A stretch of DNA of 60,695 bases from Actinomyces timonensis DSM 23838 (GTDB lineage: Bacteria > Actinomycetota > Actinomycetes > Actinomycetales > Actinomycetaceae). The notes under the pieces are model-generated. The model was given only the letters and a program-made list of their open reading frames with translations. It was not told where the DNA came from and did not search any database. Position numbers and translations under genes: made by a program. The stretch is from positions 130,941 through 191,635 of the forward strand of contig NZ_JH806632.1 of assembly GCF_000295095.1 (NCBI RefSeq). The letters are read 5' to 3'. Below, in pieces: positions 1-9,474 of this stretch. Positions within the stretch are counted from its first letter, which is position 1, and each line of letters starts with the position of its first letter.

Positions 1-294
1 CTCGGCCGGGCGCGCGCTGGGTTTGGGGGCCGCCGGCCTCGCGCCGGGCTTGGGCGCGGACGGCGCCTTGGCCTCCTTCTTGCCCTCCGCGGGCTTGGCG
101 GCCTTGGAGGCCGCGGCGGCCTGGGCCGCGAAGTGCTCGCGCACGCGGCGCGCGACCGGGGGCTCAACCGCTGAGGAGGCCGCCTTGACGAACTCCCCCT
201 GATCCTTGAGCCACGAGAGGATCATCTTCGAGGTGATCCTCTTGCCAGTGGGGTCGAGCTCCTTGGCGAGCTCGTGAACGCGTGGTTTTGCCAC
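1..294 (-). CDS. infB: Translation initiation factor IF-2, N-terminal part (cut by window start)
   Basis: IF-2 is the GTPase that places initiator tRNA on the 30S subunit. Only the first 98 codons are in the window; the GTPase domains lie beyond position 1. The product starts [14 protein letters not shown] and continues into an Ala/Pro/Lys-rich linker, which is the usual actinobacterial IF-2 N-terminal module. The GTG start at 292-294 is supported by an AGGAG ribosome binding site five bases upstream. It is the last visible member of the rimP-nusA-ylxR-infB operon, all on the minus strand. The identification rests on the N-terminal motif and the operon position, both of which agree. Confidence 0.93.
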   Translation of the reverse strand, partial: MAKPRVHELAKELDPTGKRITSKMILSWLKDQGEFVKAASSAVEPPVARRVREHFAAQAAAASKAAKPAEGKKEAKAPSAPKPGARPAAPKPSARPAE

Positions 295-386
295 TTTTCT
301 CCTGTCAGGTTGCCCGCTCCCTGACAGGAGCGGGCGCTAGTAGAGGCAGCTCATCGCTGGGTACTCATCGGGTGCCCATCGGCTTC

Positions 387-758
387 CTACCCGCCTTCGC
401 TATCGGTGGTCCGGCCCCGCGCGGGGCCGGTCGGATCATGCGCGGCCGCCTGCGCCGCATGGGCGGCGAGCCAGTCGCGCACAGGGGCCGCGTCGAGCGG
501 TCCCTCGGCGCGCAGCGCGCGCCCGGGGGCGCGCCTGCGCTCGGCGAGATCGAGGCACGCTGGATCCGCGTGGATCCAGGCGCCGCGCCCCGGCATGAGG
601 GCCCGGGCGTCAACCGCGAGCTCGCCACTCGTGGTCAGGGCCAGTCGCAGCAACTGCGATCTGGGGGCCTTGGCGCGGCAGCCGATGCAGGTCCGCTCGG
701 GCACGTGCGAGGAGGCTGTCACCGACTCACCGTGTCCTTCCGGGAACTCATCGCCCAC
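387..758 (-). CDS. ylxR: YlxR family RNA-binding protein (DUF448, RnpM)
   Basis: Small basic RNA-binding protein of the YlxR family, of 123 aa. Family members bind RNA, and one has been described as a modulator of RNase P. The signature is RTCIGCRAKAPRSQLLRLA near residues 23-41, followed by the conserved GRGAWIHADPACLDLA stretch. It lies between nusA and infB, its standard place in actinobacteria and Firmicutes. The N-terminus (about 20 residues before RTCIGC) and the C-terminal tail are unremarkable. A later start is possible, but the core domain is certain. Confidence 0.9.
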   Translation of the reverse strand: MGDEFPEGHGESVTASSHVPERTCIGCRAKAPRSQLLRLALTTSGELAVDARALMPGRGAWIHADPACLDLAERRRAPGRALRAEGPLDAAPVRDWLAAHAAQAAAHDPTGPARGRTTDSEGG

Positions 759-844
759 TGCTCGCGGGCGCGAGAACGCGCTCAGCGTCTGCTCAGCGTC
801 CCGCGACCCGCCCAGGGCCCGCGGGAATTCTACCGAAAGCGCTG

Positions 845-1891
845 TCAGGAGCCGTCGTCGGGGGTTGAGGTACCTGTCACGTCGTCGGCGCGCGACCCGT
901 GGCCCGGGGCGATCTCGCCGAGCTCGGCGTCGGCGTGGATGTCGATCTTCCAGCCGGTCAGGCGCGCGGCGAGGCGGGCGTTCTGGCCCTCCTTGCCGAT
1001 GGCGAGCGAGAGCTGGAAGTCCGGGACGACGGCGCGGGCGGTGCGCTCGGCCTCGTCGATGACCGTCACCGAGGCCACACGGGCCGGGGACAGGGCGTTG
1101 GCCACGAAGCGGGCCGGGTCCTCGGAGTGGTCGACGATGTCGATCTTCTCCCCGCCGAGCTCGGCCATGACGGCGCGCACGCGCTGGCCCATGGGGCCGA
1201 TGCAGGCGCCCTTGGCGTTGACTCCGCGCGTGCGGGCGCGCACCGCCATCTTCGTGCGGTGCCCGGCCTCGCGGGCGATGGCGACGATCTCGACGTCGCC
1301 GGAGGCGATCTCGGGGACCTCGCGCTCGAAGAGCTTCTTGACCAGCCCGGGGTGGGTGCGCGACAGGATGATCTGGGCGCCCTTGATGCCCCGGGAGATC
1401 TCGGTGCAGTAGACGCGGATGCGGTCCCCGTGGCGGTAGCGCTCGCCGGGCACCTGCTCATGGGGAGGCATGATCCCCTCGTGCTCCTCATCGAGGCGCA
1501 CGTGGATGATCCGGGGGTCACGGCCCTGCTCGACGACGCCGGAGATGAGCTCCCCGGTTTTGTCCTTGAAGGCGCCCAGGACCTCGAAGTCGCGGCGGTC
1601 CTGGATGCGCTGGACGATGACGGAGCGGGCCGTGGCCTGCGCGATGCGGCCGAAGTCGTCCGGGGTGTCGTCGAAGAACTCGCCAGTGGGCTCGTCCTCC
1701 TCGTCCACCTCGGGGGCCAGGACCGACATGTGGCCGGTCTTGCGGTCGATCTCCACGTGGGCGCCGCGGATGGCCCCGGGGACCTTGGAGTAGGCGCCGA
1801 GGATGGCGTCCTCGATGGCGGGCAGCAGGGCCTCGAGGTCGATGCCCAGCTCGTCGGCTGCGACGCGCAGCTCCGGCATGTTGATGTCCAT
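845..1891 (-). CDS. nusA: Transcription termination/antitermination factor NusA
   Basis: NusA binds RNA polymerase and nascent RNA to control pausing, termination and antitermination. The 348-aa product has the N-terminal polymerase-binding domain (LEALLPAIEDAILGAY), an S1 domain around residues 110-180 (GELISGVVEQ), and two KH domains (GPMGQRVRAVMAELGGEKID and SLAIGKEGQNARLAARL). The length fits the actinobacterial form, which lacks the C-terminal acidic repeats of E. coli NusA. The ATG start has GAGGAA just upstream. It is transcribed between rimP (58 bases upstream) and ylxR (86 bases downstream). Confidence 0.97.
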   Translation of the reverse strand: MDINMPELRVAADELGIDLEALLPAIEDAILGAYSKVPGAIRGAHVEIDRKTGHMSVLAPEVDEEDEPTGEFFDDTPDDFGRIAQATARSVIVQRIQDRRDFEVLGAFKDKTGELISGVVEQGRDPRIIHVRLDEEHEGIMPPHEQVPGERYRHGDRIRVYCTEISRGIKGAQIILSRTHPGLVKKLFEREVPEIASGDVEIVAIAREAGHRTKMAVRARTRGVNAKGACIGPMGQRVRAVMAELGGEKIDIVDHSEDPARFVANALSPARVASVTVIDEAERTARAVVPDFQLSLAIGKEGQNARLAARLTGWKIDIHADAELGEIAPGHGSRADDVTGTSTPDDGS

Positions 1892-1949
1892 GGTTCCTCT
1901 TGTCTGGTGCCGTGTGCGGATTCGGGGTGGGGGCGGCGGGCTCGGGTGG

Positions 1950-2429
1950 TCAGAAGACGACGATCATCCGCGCGCTGGCGATGTCGTCGAGGCGGAGCGC
2001 CGTGGTGGCGCCGTCGGCCTCGATCGTGACGGTCTCGTCGTCGGCCTGGGTGACGACGCCGGTCACGGTGGTGGGGGCCGCGCTCCCAGCGCCATCGCCG
2101 CCAGTGGTGGTGATGGTGGCGCTGTGGCCGACGGCGCGGCGGAAGTGGCGGGGGTCGCGCAGCTCGCGCTCGGCGCCCGGGGTGGAGACCTCGAGGGTGT
2201 ACTGGCCCTTGACCGGGTCGGCGTCGTCGAGGGCCGCGGAGATCGCGGCAGTGGCCTCTCCGATGCGGTCGAGGTCGAGGTCGCCGGGGCCATCGGGGAG
2301 GTCGATGAGGACCCTCACCACCGAGTGCTTGCCGGCCCGGGTGGTCTCGATGCCCTCGAGGAAGAGGCCCTCGGCCTCGACGACGGGGGCCAGCAGGTCG
2401 GTGAGCCGCGACGCGAGCGTGTCCGTCAT
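1950..2429 (-). CDS. rimP: Ribosome maturation factor RimP
   Basis: RimP assists 30S subunit maturation. The 159-aa protein has the N-terminal alpha/beta domain (VVEAEGLFLEGIE, VRVLIDLPDG, YTLEVSTPGAEREL near residues 90-104) and a C-terminal SH3-like domain. The phrase VSTPGAERELRDPRHF is diagnostic. A Gly/Ala insertion (GGDGAGSAA) lies within the C-terminal domain. It is the first gene of the rimP-nusA-ylxR-infB operon and is divergent from the lipoprotein gene at 2666. Confidence 0.95.
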   Translation of the reverse strand: MTDTLASRLTDLLAPVVEAEGLFLEGIETTRAGKHSVVRVLIDLPDGPGDLDLDRIGEATAAISAALDDADPVKGQYTLEVSTPGAERELRDPRHFRRAVGHSATITTTGGDGAGSAAPTTVTGVVTQADDETVTIEADGATTALRLDDIASARMIVVF

Positions 2430-2665
2430 GGTGTCCCTCGTTCCTCATCGGCGTGGATGGTCTCGTCGTGATGCCGGCGGGCATCGCGCGTTCGGTCGGG
2501 CCAATCGTACCTGTCGTGCCTGCCCGTGCCAGGCGGCGCTGTGGACGGGCGGGCCGCGCGGCGCCGCGGCGGCGTCGGGCCCCGCGCGGCGCGCGACCCG
2601 GCCTCCCCATCCCCCATGGGGCGCCTCATGCTGACCATGGCGGCGTCGCGTGGGAGGATCGGGGC

Positions 2666-3688
2666 GTGAACGACACCGCGCGCCCACGCTCCCCGCAGCC
2701 CTTCCCCCAGGCGGCCCGCCCCCTGCCCTCCAGGCGCGCCGCTCTGGCCAGGATGGGTTTGGCCGCGCTCGGAGTGGCCGCCATCGCGGGGACCGCGGCC
2801 TGTGAGGTCCCGCTGGGCGCCTCCGAGCCGGACCCTCTGCCCACGATGGCGGGGGACGAGGCCTCGCGCGAGGCGCTGGCCCGCCGGGCCGCCCTCATCG
2901 CCTCCGCCGCGCGCGCCGTCGCCGCTCAGGGCGGGCAGGGGGATATCAGCGCGCAGGCGGGCGTGATCGCCGAGGAGGCGGATGCCCAGCTCGCCGCGCT
3001 CGGGGGAGTGTGGGAGCCCTGGCCCACCGGCGCCCCGACCGGATACCCCACCGCCACCCCTGTGGAGACGGCGCCCGGGACAGCAACGAGCGAGGATCTG
3101 GTCTCAGCGCTGCGCGATGGCGCGGCGTCGGCGCGCTCGGCGCTGGAGGCCGCTCAGGCGGAGGACATCGCGAGGCTCGCCGCCTCGCTGGACGTCGCCT
3201 GGTCCCTGCGCCAGGAGGAGCTCTCCCCCGGCTCGGTGACGGCGCCCGCGCGATCAGCCTCGACGACGACCTCCCCGCTGCCGGATTCCACCCTGGCCCT
3301 CTACGACCAGCTGCGCTACACCGGCGAGCTGCTCGCGGCGGAGTCGGCCTCCGACTCGGCGACGAGGAAGCGGGCCGTCGAGGACGCCAAGGCCGCCACA
3401 GCGGTGGTCAACGCCTCCATCGCCGCCAAGGGACCGGCGACGGCGCAGGCCTCAGACCCGCGCCAGCCGGCCTATGGGGCGCCCGCGGGGGCCGACTCGG
3501 CGGACACAGCCTCTGGCCAGTGGATGGGGGCGCTGTGGCGCTCGATCATGGTCGAGGAGCTGTCGATCGCCGTCGCGGGCTCGGGCGATCAGCGCATGGT
3601 GGCCGCGGACGCCGCCGTGGCAGCCGCCCTGCGGGCGACCTCCTGGGGGGTCGAGACCGCCGAGGCGCTGCCCGGGACCGCTGGCTGA
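2666..3688 (+). CDS. DUF4439 ferritin-like lipoprotein
   Basis: Predicted exported lipoprotein of 340 aa, function unknown. I chose the GTG at 2666 because GGGAGG sits eight bases upstream and the reading frame before it is low-complexity. The N-terminus has a twin-arginine motif (SRRAAL, residues 22-27), a hydrophobic stretch, and a lipobox-like TAAC ending at Cys46, so Tat export followed by lipidation is plausible. The C-terminal half is Ala-rich and helical, with the YDQLRY, RQPAYGAP and MVEELSIAV elements that I associate with DUF4439, a four-helix ferritin-like family. A gene of this type commonly lies divergent to rimP in actinobacteria, as here. Metal binding is not evident. Confidence 0.75.
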   Translation: MNDTARPRSPQPFPQAARPLPSRRAALARMGLAALGVAAIAGTAACEVPLGASEPDPLPTMAGDEASREALARRAALIASAARAVAAQGGQGDISAQAGVIAEEADAQLAALGGVWEPWPTGAPTGYPTATPVETAPGTATSEDLVSALRDGAASARSALEAAQAEDIARLAASLDVAWSLRQEELSPGSVTAPARSASTTTSPLPDSTLALYDQLRYTGELLAAESASDSATRKRAVEDAKAATAVVNASIAAKGPATAQASDPRQPAYGAPAGADSADTASGQWMGALWRSIMVEELSIAVAGSGDQRMVAADAAVAAALRATSWGVETAEALPGTAG

Positions 3689-3763
3689 GGCGCCCGCCGG
3701 CCCCGCGCGGGTTCACCAGGCCCGCTTCCCCGCGCCCTCCGGCCTGTCCCCGGTGCGCCGGGG

Positions 3764-6700
3764 TCAGTCCCAGATCCACAGCCGCGTGGCCCGCACCCGG
3801 CCCGCGGTCCCGTCCAGCCCGCGCGCGGCGGTGAGCGCCCCGAGCCCTTCGGTCCCCTGAACCAGGTGGAGGCGGCAGGGTCCCACGGTGGTCCGCCACG
3901 CCGTCGCCAGGGCCTCGGCGCCCTCGCGGGAGCGGCCCAGGGCGGTGGGCAGGGGCAGGGCGAGCTCGCCGGCGCGCAGGGGCTGGAGAAGGTGCTCCAA
4001 TGCGGCGGCCGCGGCCCGGTGCCGCAGGCCCGGGCGGGTCCTGAGCGTGCGCCGGTAGGCGATCCTCGCCAGGCGCCAGCGCAGGCCGTGGGCGCCCGTG
4101 GCAGCGGTCATGAGCGAGATGGCGGTGCCGACCAGGACGAAGCGGGGCCTGCGCTCCATGGGGGCCAGGAGGTCGGCGAGCGCGCCCATGGCGGTCTCGG
4201 CCTGCGCGGTCCAGGCCGGATCCGCCCCGTGATCGGGCGGCGCGCAGGAGACCAGCACGTTGCCAGAGGCGTCGCGCCAGGCCTCGAGGCGATCGGCGCC
4301 GAGCTCCGCGCCCACGCGTCCCGTGGCCCGCAGCGAGGCCAGGACGCAGCCCGCGACGCTCGTCCAGAACTCGGGGGCCTGCCCGGCGATGATGCCGTCC
4401 AAGGCGCTGATGCGCACGGCGGGCCGCGCCCCGTGGTGGGTGGTGTGGGTGGAGTGGGTGCTGGAGCTCCCCGCGCCACTCGGGCCGACCAGTCCCGTGC
4501 TGGTGATGGCATCGATATGCCAGGCGTCGCGCTCGGCGGAGCGGTCCCCGAGGGTGGCCAGGGTGATCGCGTTGAGGCGGGCGATGAGGGCCTCGTCGAC
4601 GGCGCTCGCCTGCCCGGAGGCCCCCAGCCCGAGGATGCCCATTTGCTCCTCCTCCAGGACGGCCGGGGCCCCGGTGGTCAGCAGCGCGCCGCCCGCGGGT
4701 CCCCTGGGCCCAGCCTGACCGACGGCCTCGGGCGCGAGGGCGGATCGCGGCACCGCCCAGAGGTGGGCGTGGCGGCGCTCGAAGCGGTCGAGGTCCGCGC
4801 GGGCGCGCAGGCCGTCGTCGCCGGGCAGGAGGCAGACGACGGACCAGTTGTGCGAGACCTTCCCCTCCCAGCCCGGGTCGATCCTGATGGTCCGCCCGCG
4901 CAGTTGCTGGACGGCGGCCGAGGTGGTGACGGTGGTGAGGTCCACGAGGGTGTTGACGGCGGGGCAGTCCCAGCCCTCCCCCAGCAGCCCGCGCGTTCCC
5001 ACGATGATCCGGATGTCCCCCGCGGCGATGAGCTCGCTGATGGCCAGCACGACCTCGGCGCTGCGGGCGCCCCCGCCAGTGACGCTCAGCGTCCAGCCGT
5101 CGTCGATCGCGGGCAGCTCCAGGCCGGTGCGCTCGCGCAGGGCGTCGAGGATGGCGCCGTCATCGCGGGCCACGGCCAGGCGGGAGGCGGTCAGCAGGAC
5201 CGGGTGGAGGGCGCGCAGGGCGCCGTCGCTCAGGATCGTGGAGAAGCAGCGGGTGGCGCCTCCGGCCGCCCCGGGCCGGTCGGCGCCGATGAGGACGTCG
5301 AGGGCCCGGTGGGGCGCGGAGCGCTCGGCGGCGTCGGTGACGACGACGGCGCGCAGGCGCTCCCCCAGGGCGTCGAGCTCGTGGCGCAGGATGTCGATGA
5401 CGGCGGTGTCCTTGGCGCGCGAGGCCGCCGTCATGACGTCGAGGGGCGAGCGCCCGGCCCGGATGCCCGAGTCGGTGAGGCTGATGCCGAATCCTCGCAG
5501 TCCCTCGCGGGCGTCGTCCCAGTCGGCGCGCCTGGCGGGGTCGGGCAGGAGGCGGTCGAGGGCGTAGCGGGCGAGCAGGGAGAGCTCCTCCTCGGTGTCG
5601 GGGCTCGCCAGGCTCGGCAGCAGGGGCGTCACGAGGGTGCTCAGCGGCGTGGGAGTGTAGCGGTCGGCACGCGACAGGAGCGCTGAGGCGGTGGCGGCCT
5701 GGTCGGGGTCGGCGTCGAATCCGGCCGCCAGCGCGGCCAGGAGCCGGGGGTCATCGGCGGCCAGTGGCTGGGGCCCGCCGTCGCCCGGGTCCCCGCTGCC
5801 CTGGGCCGGAGCGAAAGCGTCGGGGCTGATCCCCGGCGCGACGAGGCCGAGGAGGTAGTCGATGCCGTCGGGGGCGAGGAGGTACTGGCCGATGCGGTGG
5901 GAGAGCTCGGCGCCGGCGGTGGACAGGAAGGAGCGCTCCTCGGGGGTCGGCAGCGTGAACCAGGCCAGCGGCCGGTAGGGGGCGAGGTGTCCGGAGCGCA
6001 CGACGGCGGGGATGGGGACGGCGGCGTCGACGTCCCCCAGGAGCGCGTGGTAGCGGTCCCAGGCGGGGTCCTCGCGACTGGGCTCGGTGGCGGTCAGCCC
6101 GATGAGGGTGGGGCGGGCGCCGACGGCGCGCAGGCGCCGCAGCAGGTAGTGGACGACGAGGGCCCAGTGGGCGCGCAGGTGGTGGCACTCGTCGACGATG
6201 ATCGTGGCGATCCCGGCGGCGACGAGGGCGTCGAGGCGCTTGCGGGCGCCGGCGCCGAGGAGGGCGGCGATGGCGTCGTCGTCGAGCTCGTCGACGCGGG
6301 AGCGGATCGTGGAGGCGCGCGAGGCGATCCCGCGCTTGTAGGCGGCGGGGTTGTCGCGGGCGAGGGCGTCGAGCCAGTCGGTGGCGCGCTCGCGGGCGCG
6401 CCCGTCGCGCATGAGGTCGGTGGTCCAGCGCTCGCGGGCGGCCTCCTCCCAGGGCCCGTCGGTCTCGACGACGGACAGGGCCTGGTAGGTCAGGGCGGTG
6501 AGGTCAGCCGGGGCCCGGCCCTCGGTGGGGGCCCCGTCGGCGGTGCTGGGCGCCCCGCCGTCCGGCAGGGAGAAGAACTCGGCGGCCTGCTGGATCCATT
6601 GGGCGCGGATGACTGTTGTGGGGGCCAGGACGAGGGCCCGGCGCCCGTTGCGCGCGGCCAGGCCGAAGCCGATGACGGTCTTGCCAGCCCCGGGTGGGGC

Positions 6701-6820
6701 GACGATGTGGAGGGTGGCGCCGTCGTCGGGTCGCGCGGAGCGCAGGATGTCGGTCTGGTAGTCGCGGAACGGCGCCCGCTGGCTCCAGGAGGCCAGCGGG
6801 CGCGCCTGAGCCCCCGTCAT
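3764..6820 (-). CDS. Large superfamily 2 DEAD/DEAH helicase-like protein
   Basis: Predicted 1018-aa ATP-dependent nucleic-acid helicase or translocase. The N-terminal half has a YQ motif at residues 21-22, Walker A PPGAGKT at 42-48, motif Ia VLAPTT near 64-69, the DEAD-box variant DECHH at 210-214, and GLTATE at 241-246. The second RecA-like lobe shows GTRGLLGEGWDCP near 608-620 and motif VI QLRGRTIRID at 639-648. About 140 residues (roughly 347-490) separate the two lobes, and the C-terminal 370 residues carry no domain I recognise. It resembles the ResIII/SNF2-like helicases found in defence systems and repair, but no nuclease or methyltransferase gene lies beside it. It starts six bases after the proS stop, so it is probably co-transcribed with proS. 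Confidence 0.8.
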   Translation of the reverse strand: MTGAQARPLASWSQRAPFRDYQTDILRSARPDDGATLHIVAPPGAGKTVIGFGLAARNGRRALVLAPTTVIRAQWIQQAAEFFSLPDGGAPSTADGAPTEGRAPADLTALTYQALSVVETDGPWEEAARERWTTDLMRDGRARERATDWLDALARDNPAAYKRGIASRASTIRSRVDELDDDAIAALLGAGARKRLDALVAAGIATIIVDECHHLRAHWALVVHYLLRRLRAVGARPTLIGLTATEPSREDPAWDRYHALLGDVDAAVPIPAVVRSGHLAPYRPLAWFTLPTPEERSFLSTAGAELSHRIGQYLLAPDGIDYLLGLVAPGISPDAFAPAQGSGDPGDGGPQPLAADDPRLLAALAAGFDADPDQAATASALLSRADRYTPTPLSTLVTPLLPSLASPDTEEELSLLARYALDRLLPDPARRADWDDAREGLRGFGISLTDSGIRAGRSPLDVMTAASRAKDTAVIDILRHELDALGERLRAVVVTDAAERSAPHRALDVLIGADRPGAAGGATRCFSTILSDGALRALHPVLLTASRLAVARDDGAILDALRERTGLELPAIDDGWTLSVTGGGARSAEVVLAISELIAAGDIRIIVGTRGLLGEGWDCPAVNTLVDLTTVTTSAAVQQLRGRTIRIDPGWEGKVSHNWSVVCLLPGDDGLRARADLDRFERRHAHLWAVPRSALAPEAVGQAGPRGPAGGALLTTGAPAVLEEEQMGILGLGASGQASAVDEALIARLNAITLATLGDRSAERDAWHIDAITSTGLVGPSGAGSSSTHSTHTTHHGARPAVRISALDGIIAGQAPEFWTSVAGCVLASLRATGRVGAELGADRLEAWRDASGNVLVSCAPPDHGADPAWTAQAETAMGALADLLAPMERRPRFVLVGTAISLMTAATGAHGLRWRLARIAYRRTLRTRPGLRHRAAAAALEHLLQPLRAGELALPLPTALGRSREGAEALATAWRTTVGPCRLHLVQGTEGLGALTAARGLDGTAGRVRATRLWIWD

Positions 6821-6826
6821 CGCGGT

Positions 6827-8650
6827 CTAGCGGGCGAGGGCGTCGCGCACGAGGGCGGCCACCTGCTCGGCGGCATCGCCCGCGGGCACGGAGCGGCGCT
6901 CGCCACTGCGGCGGTCGCGGATCTCGACGGTGCCCTCCTTGGCGAGGTCGCGGCCGACGACGATGGTGAAGGGCAGGCCGAGGAGCTCGGCGTCGGCGAA
7001 CTTGACGCCGGCGGAGACCCTGCGGCGGTCGTCGTAGAGGACCTCGACGCCGTCGGCGTCCAGCGCGGCGGCGATCCCTTCCGCGGTGGAGAAGACGGCG
7101 TTGTCCTTGCCGGTGGCCAGGACCTGCACGTGGTAGGGGGCCACCGCGATGGGCCAGGCCAGGCCGTGCTCATCGTGGTTGGCCTCGGCCAGGGCGGCCA
7201 TGACGCGGGAGACGCCGATGCCGTAGGAGCCCATGGTGACCACGCGGGCCTTGCCGTTCTCGTCGAGGACGGTCAGCCCCAGGGCCTCGGAGTACTTGCG
7301 GCCCAGGGCGAAGATGTGCCCGACCTCGATGCCGCGCGCCAGGGTGAGCAGGCCGGAGCCGTCGGGGGCGGGGTCGCCCTCGCGGACCTCGGCGGCCTCG
7401 ATGGTGCCGTCGGCGGTGAAGTCGCGGCCCATGACGAGGCCGAGGACGTGCTTCTTGGGCTCGTTGGCGCCGGTGACCCAGCTGGTGCCGTTCACGATGC
7501 GAGGGTCGACGAGGTAGCGCACGGAGCCCACGAGGCGCTCGGTGCCGTCCTCGTCCTTCTCCACGCGGCGCAGGGGAGAGTTGGGCCCGATGGCGGCGGG
7601 GCCGATGTAGCCGCGCACGAGCTCGGGGTGGCCCTCGAAGTCCTCCTCCTCGGCCATGGCGACCTCGGCGGGGGCGACGGCGGCCTCGAGGCGCTTCATG
7701 TCGAGGTCGCGGTCACCGGGGATGCCGATGACGAGGAGCTCCTTCTCCCCACTGGGGTGGGTGAGGGTGACGACGAGGTTCTTGAGGGTGTCGGAGGCCT
7801 GCCAGGCGCGCCCGTCGGGGCGCGGGTAGGCCTCGTTGCACAGGGCGACGAGGGTGTCGATGGTGGGCGTGTCCGGGGTGTCGACGACGCGGGCCTCGGG
7901 GGCGCCGGTGGCGTCGATCTCCTCGGGGACGACCGTGGTGACGGCCTCGGCGTTGGCGGCGTAGCCGCCGGGCGAGCGCACGAAGGTGTCCTCGCCGATG
8001 GGCGAGGGGTGGAGGAACTCCTCGGAGTGGGAGCCGCCCATGGCGCCGGACATGGCGTTGACGATGGCGTAGTCGAGGCCGAGGCGCGTGAAGAGGCGCT
8101 CGTAGGCGTCGCGGTGGAGCTGGTAGGAGGCGTCGAGGCCCGCGTCGTCGATGTCGAAGGAGTAGGAGTCCTTCATGACGAAGTCGCGTCCGCGGATGAT
8201 GCCAGCGCGGGGGCGGGCCTCGTCGCGGTACTTCGTCTGGATCTGGTAGATGATCGCGGGCAGGTCCTTGTACGAGGAGTACATGTCCTTGACCGCGAGG
8301 GTGAACATCTCCTCGTGGGTGGGGGCCAGGAGGTAGTCGCCGCCCTTGCGGTCATTGAGGGTGAACAGGGTGGGGCCGTACTCGGTCCAGCGCCCAGAGG
8401 CCTTGTAGGGGTCGGCGGGCAGCAGACCGGGGAAGTGGAGCTCCTGGCCACCGATGGCGTCCATCTCCTCGCGCACGATCGCCTCGATCTTCCGCAGAGT
8501 GCGCAGGCCCAGGGGCAGCCAGGTGTAGATGCCGGGCGCGGCGCGACGGATATAGCAGGCGCGCACGAGGAGCTTGTGGCTGGCGACCTCGGCGTCGGCG
8601 GGGTCCTCGCGCAGGGTACGGATGAAGGCGTTCGACATCGTCTGTAGCAC
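6827..8650 (-). CDS. proS: Prolyl-tRNA synthetase
   Basis: Class II aminoacyl-tRNA synthetase that charges tRNA-Pro in the cytoplasm. The 607-aa product is the bacterial type with an editing insertion. It has the motif 1 region ([19 protein letters not shown]), motif 2 ([21 protein letters not shown]), the inserted editing domain around residues 225-400, motif 3 ([16 protein letters not shown]) and the C-terminal anticodon-binding domain ([11 protein letters not shown]). A GTG at 8648-8650 gives [13 protein letters not shown]; the internal ATG four codons later is an alternative start. It is followed by the helicase gene. Confidence 0.97.
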   Translation of the reverse strand: MLQTMSNAFIRTLREDPADAEVASHKLLVRACYIRRAAPGIYTWLPLGLRTLRKIEAIVREEMDAIGGQELHFPGLLPADPYKASGRWTEYGPTLFTLNDRKGGDYLLAPTHEEMFTLAVKDMYSSYKDLPAIIYQIQTKYRDEARPRAGIIRGRDFVMKDSYSFDIDDAGLDASYQLHRDAYERLFTRLGLDYAIVNAMSGAMGGSHSEEFLHPSPIGEDTFVRSPGGYAANAEAVTTVVPEEIDATGAPEARVVDTPDTPTIDTLVALCNEAYPRPDGRAWQASDTLKNLVVTLTHPSGEKELLVIGIPGDRDLDMKRLEAAVAPAEVAMAEEEDFEGHPELVRGYIGPAAIGPNSPLRRVEKDEDGTERLVGSVRYLVDPRIVNGTSWVTGANEPKKHVLGLVMGRDFTADGTIEAAEVREGDPAPDGSGLLTLARGIEVGHIFALGRKYSEALGLTVLDENGKARVVTMGSYGIGVSRVMAALAEANHDEHGLAWPIAVAPYHVQVLATGKDNAVFSTAEGIAAALDADGVEVLYDDRRRVSAGVKFADAELLGLPFTIVVGRDLAKEGTVEIRDRRSGERRSVPAGDAAEQVAALVRDALAR

Positions 8651-8775
8651 GGCCCGATCCTACGTGCTTGGCGCGCGGAGGCCCCAATCAGTACGGGCTT
8701 GGCGCCGGGCGGCGGCGAGGCCGGGATGATGGTGGCGCCTGCTCGGAGTGGGCGGGGCCCACTGGTTCAGCACCG

Positions 8776-8794
8776 TGCATCATGAGATGATGCA
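8776..8794. promoter_or_regulatory. Palindromic operator before toxin-antitoxin pair 1
   Basis: TGCATCAT-GAG-ATGATGCA is a perfect 8-bp inverted repeat ending three bases before the antitoxin start codon. Antitoxins of this type normally repress their own operon by binding such a palindrome. No Shine-Dalgarno sequence precedes the ATG at 8798, so a leaderless transcript is possible. Binding by the adjacent antitoxin is inferred from position. Confidence 0.6.
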
Positions 8795-8797
8795 GTC

Positions 8798-9037
8798 ATG
8801 CGCACCACTGTTGATCTGCCGCCCGCGCTCCATCTGAGGGTCTCCCGTGTGGCGGCGGCCCGCGGAGCCTCGCTCTCATCGACCATCAGCGAGCTCACGG
8901 CGATCGGCCTGGAGCGGGAGGAGGGCCCGGATATCCCCGAGATCCCCACGAGCCCGGTGACCGGGCTTCCCCAGTTGAGGGTCGGGCGCCCGGTCACCGC
9001 CCGCGAGATCGATGATTTCCTCGCGGAGGAGGAATGA
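8798..9037 (+). CDS. VapB-type antitoxin (ribbon-helix-helix)
   Basis: Small 79-aa antitoxin. The N-terminus MRTTVDLPPALHLRVSRVAAARGASLSSTISEL is a typical ribbon-helix-helix DNA-binding fold, with the strand in residues 1-7. The Asp/Glu-rich C-terminus (REIDDFLAEEE) is the likely toxin-neutralising tail. Its stop overlaps the toxin start in ATGA, which gives translational coupling. The palindrome at 8776-8794 immediately upstream is its probable operator. Confidence 0.82.
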   Translation: MRTTVDLPPALHLRVSRVAAARGASLSSTISELTAIGLEREEGPDIPEIPTSPVTGLPQLRVGRPVTAREIDDFLAEEE

Positions 9038-9435
9038 GCGCCTTCCTCGCCGACGCGAATGTGCTCATCGCGCTACTCGTCCCCACGCATGAGCACCATG
9101 ATGCCGCTGAGCGGTGGATGATGGCGCTCACCGACGATGATTCCGTGGCATCAGATCCCGTGACGGAGGGCGCTTTCGTTCGTTACGCGGTTCGAGTCGG
9201 ATATCCAGCAGGGCACGCGCAGCGCATCCTCGAGCATGTGCACAGCGTCAAGCGCTGGGAGTTCTGGGATCGTGGTATGTCCTATGCCGACGTCGATCTG
9301 CGCGCAGTCCGGGGCCATCGGCAGGTGACGGATGCCTATCTGGTGTCCCTGGCTCGCAGCCATGGAGGCATTCTCACTACTTTCGACCAGCCGCTGGCAG
9401 CGCGCTTCCCCACCGACGTCGTGCGCATCGACTGA
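9034..9435 (+). CDS. VapC-type PIN-domain toxin
   Basis: 133-aa PIN-domain protein, a predicted Mg-dependent ribonuclease toxin. The expected acidic residues are present: Asp7 in FLADANVLIAL, Glu in VTEGAFVRY, Asp in VTDAYLVSLA, and a final Asp in ILTTFD. The order antitoxin then toxin with a four-base ATGA overlap is the standard VapBC layout. The target RNA cannot be told from sequence. Codon use is slightly less G+C-biased than in the neighbouring housekeeping genes, which fits an accessory module. Confidence 0.85.
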   Translation: MSAFLADANVLIALLVPTHEHHDAAERWMMALTDDDSVASDPVTEGAFVRYAVRVGYPAGHAQRILEHVHSVKRWEFWDRGMSYADVDLRAVRGHRQVTDAYLVSLARSHGGILTTFDQPLAARFPTDVVRID

Positions 9436-9474
9436 CCGATCACCCTGGTGTCCGCAGGCGGCGGGCCGCCCCCT

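Noticed and set aside
5897-8647. A 916-codon open frame on the plus strand
   Set aside because: It is antisense to proS and part of the helicase, and its Gly/Val/Asp-rich product is typical shadow coding in very high-G+C DNA.
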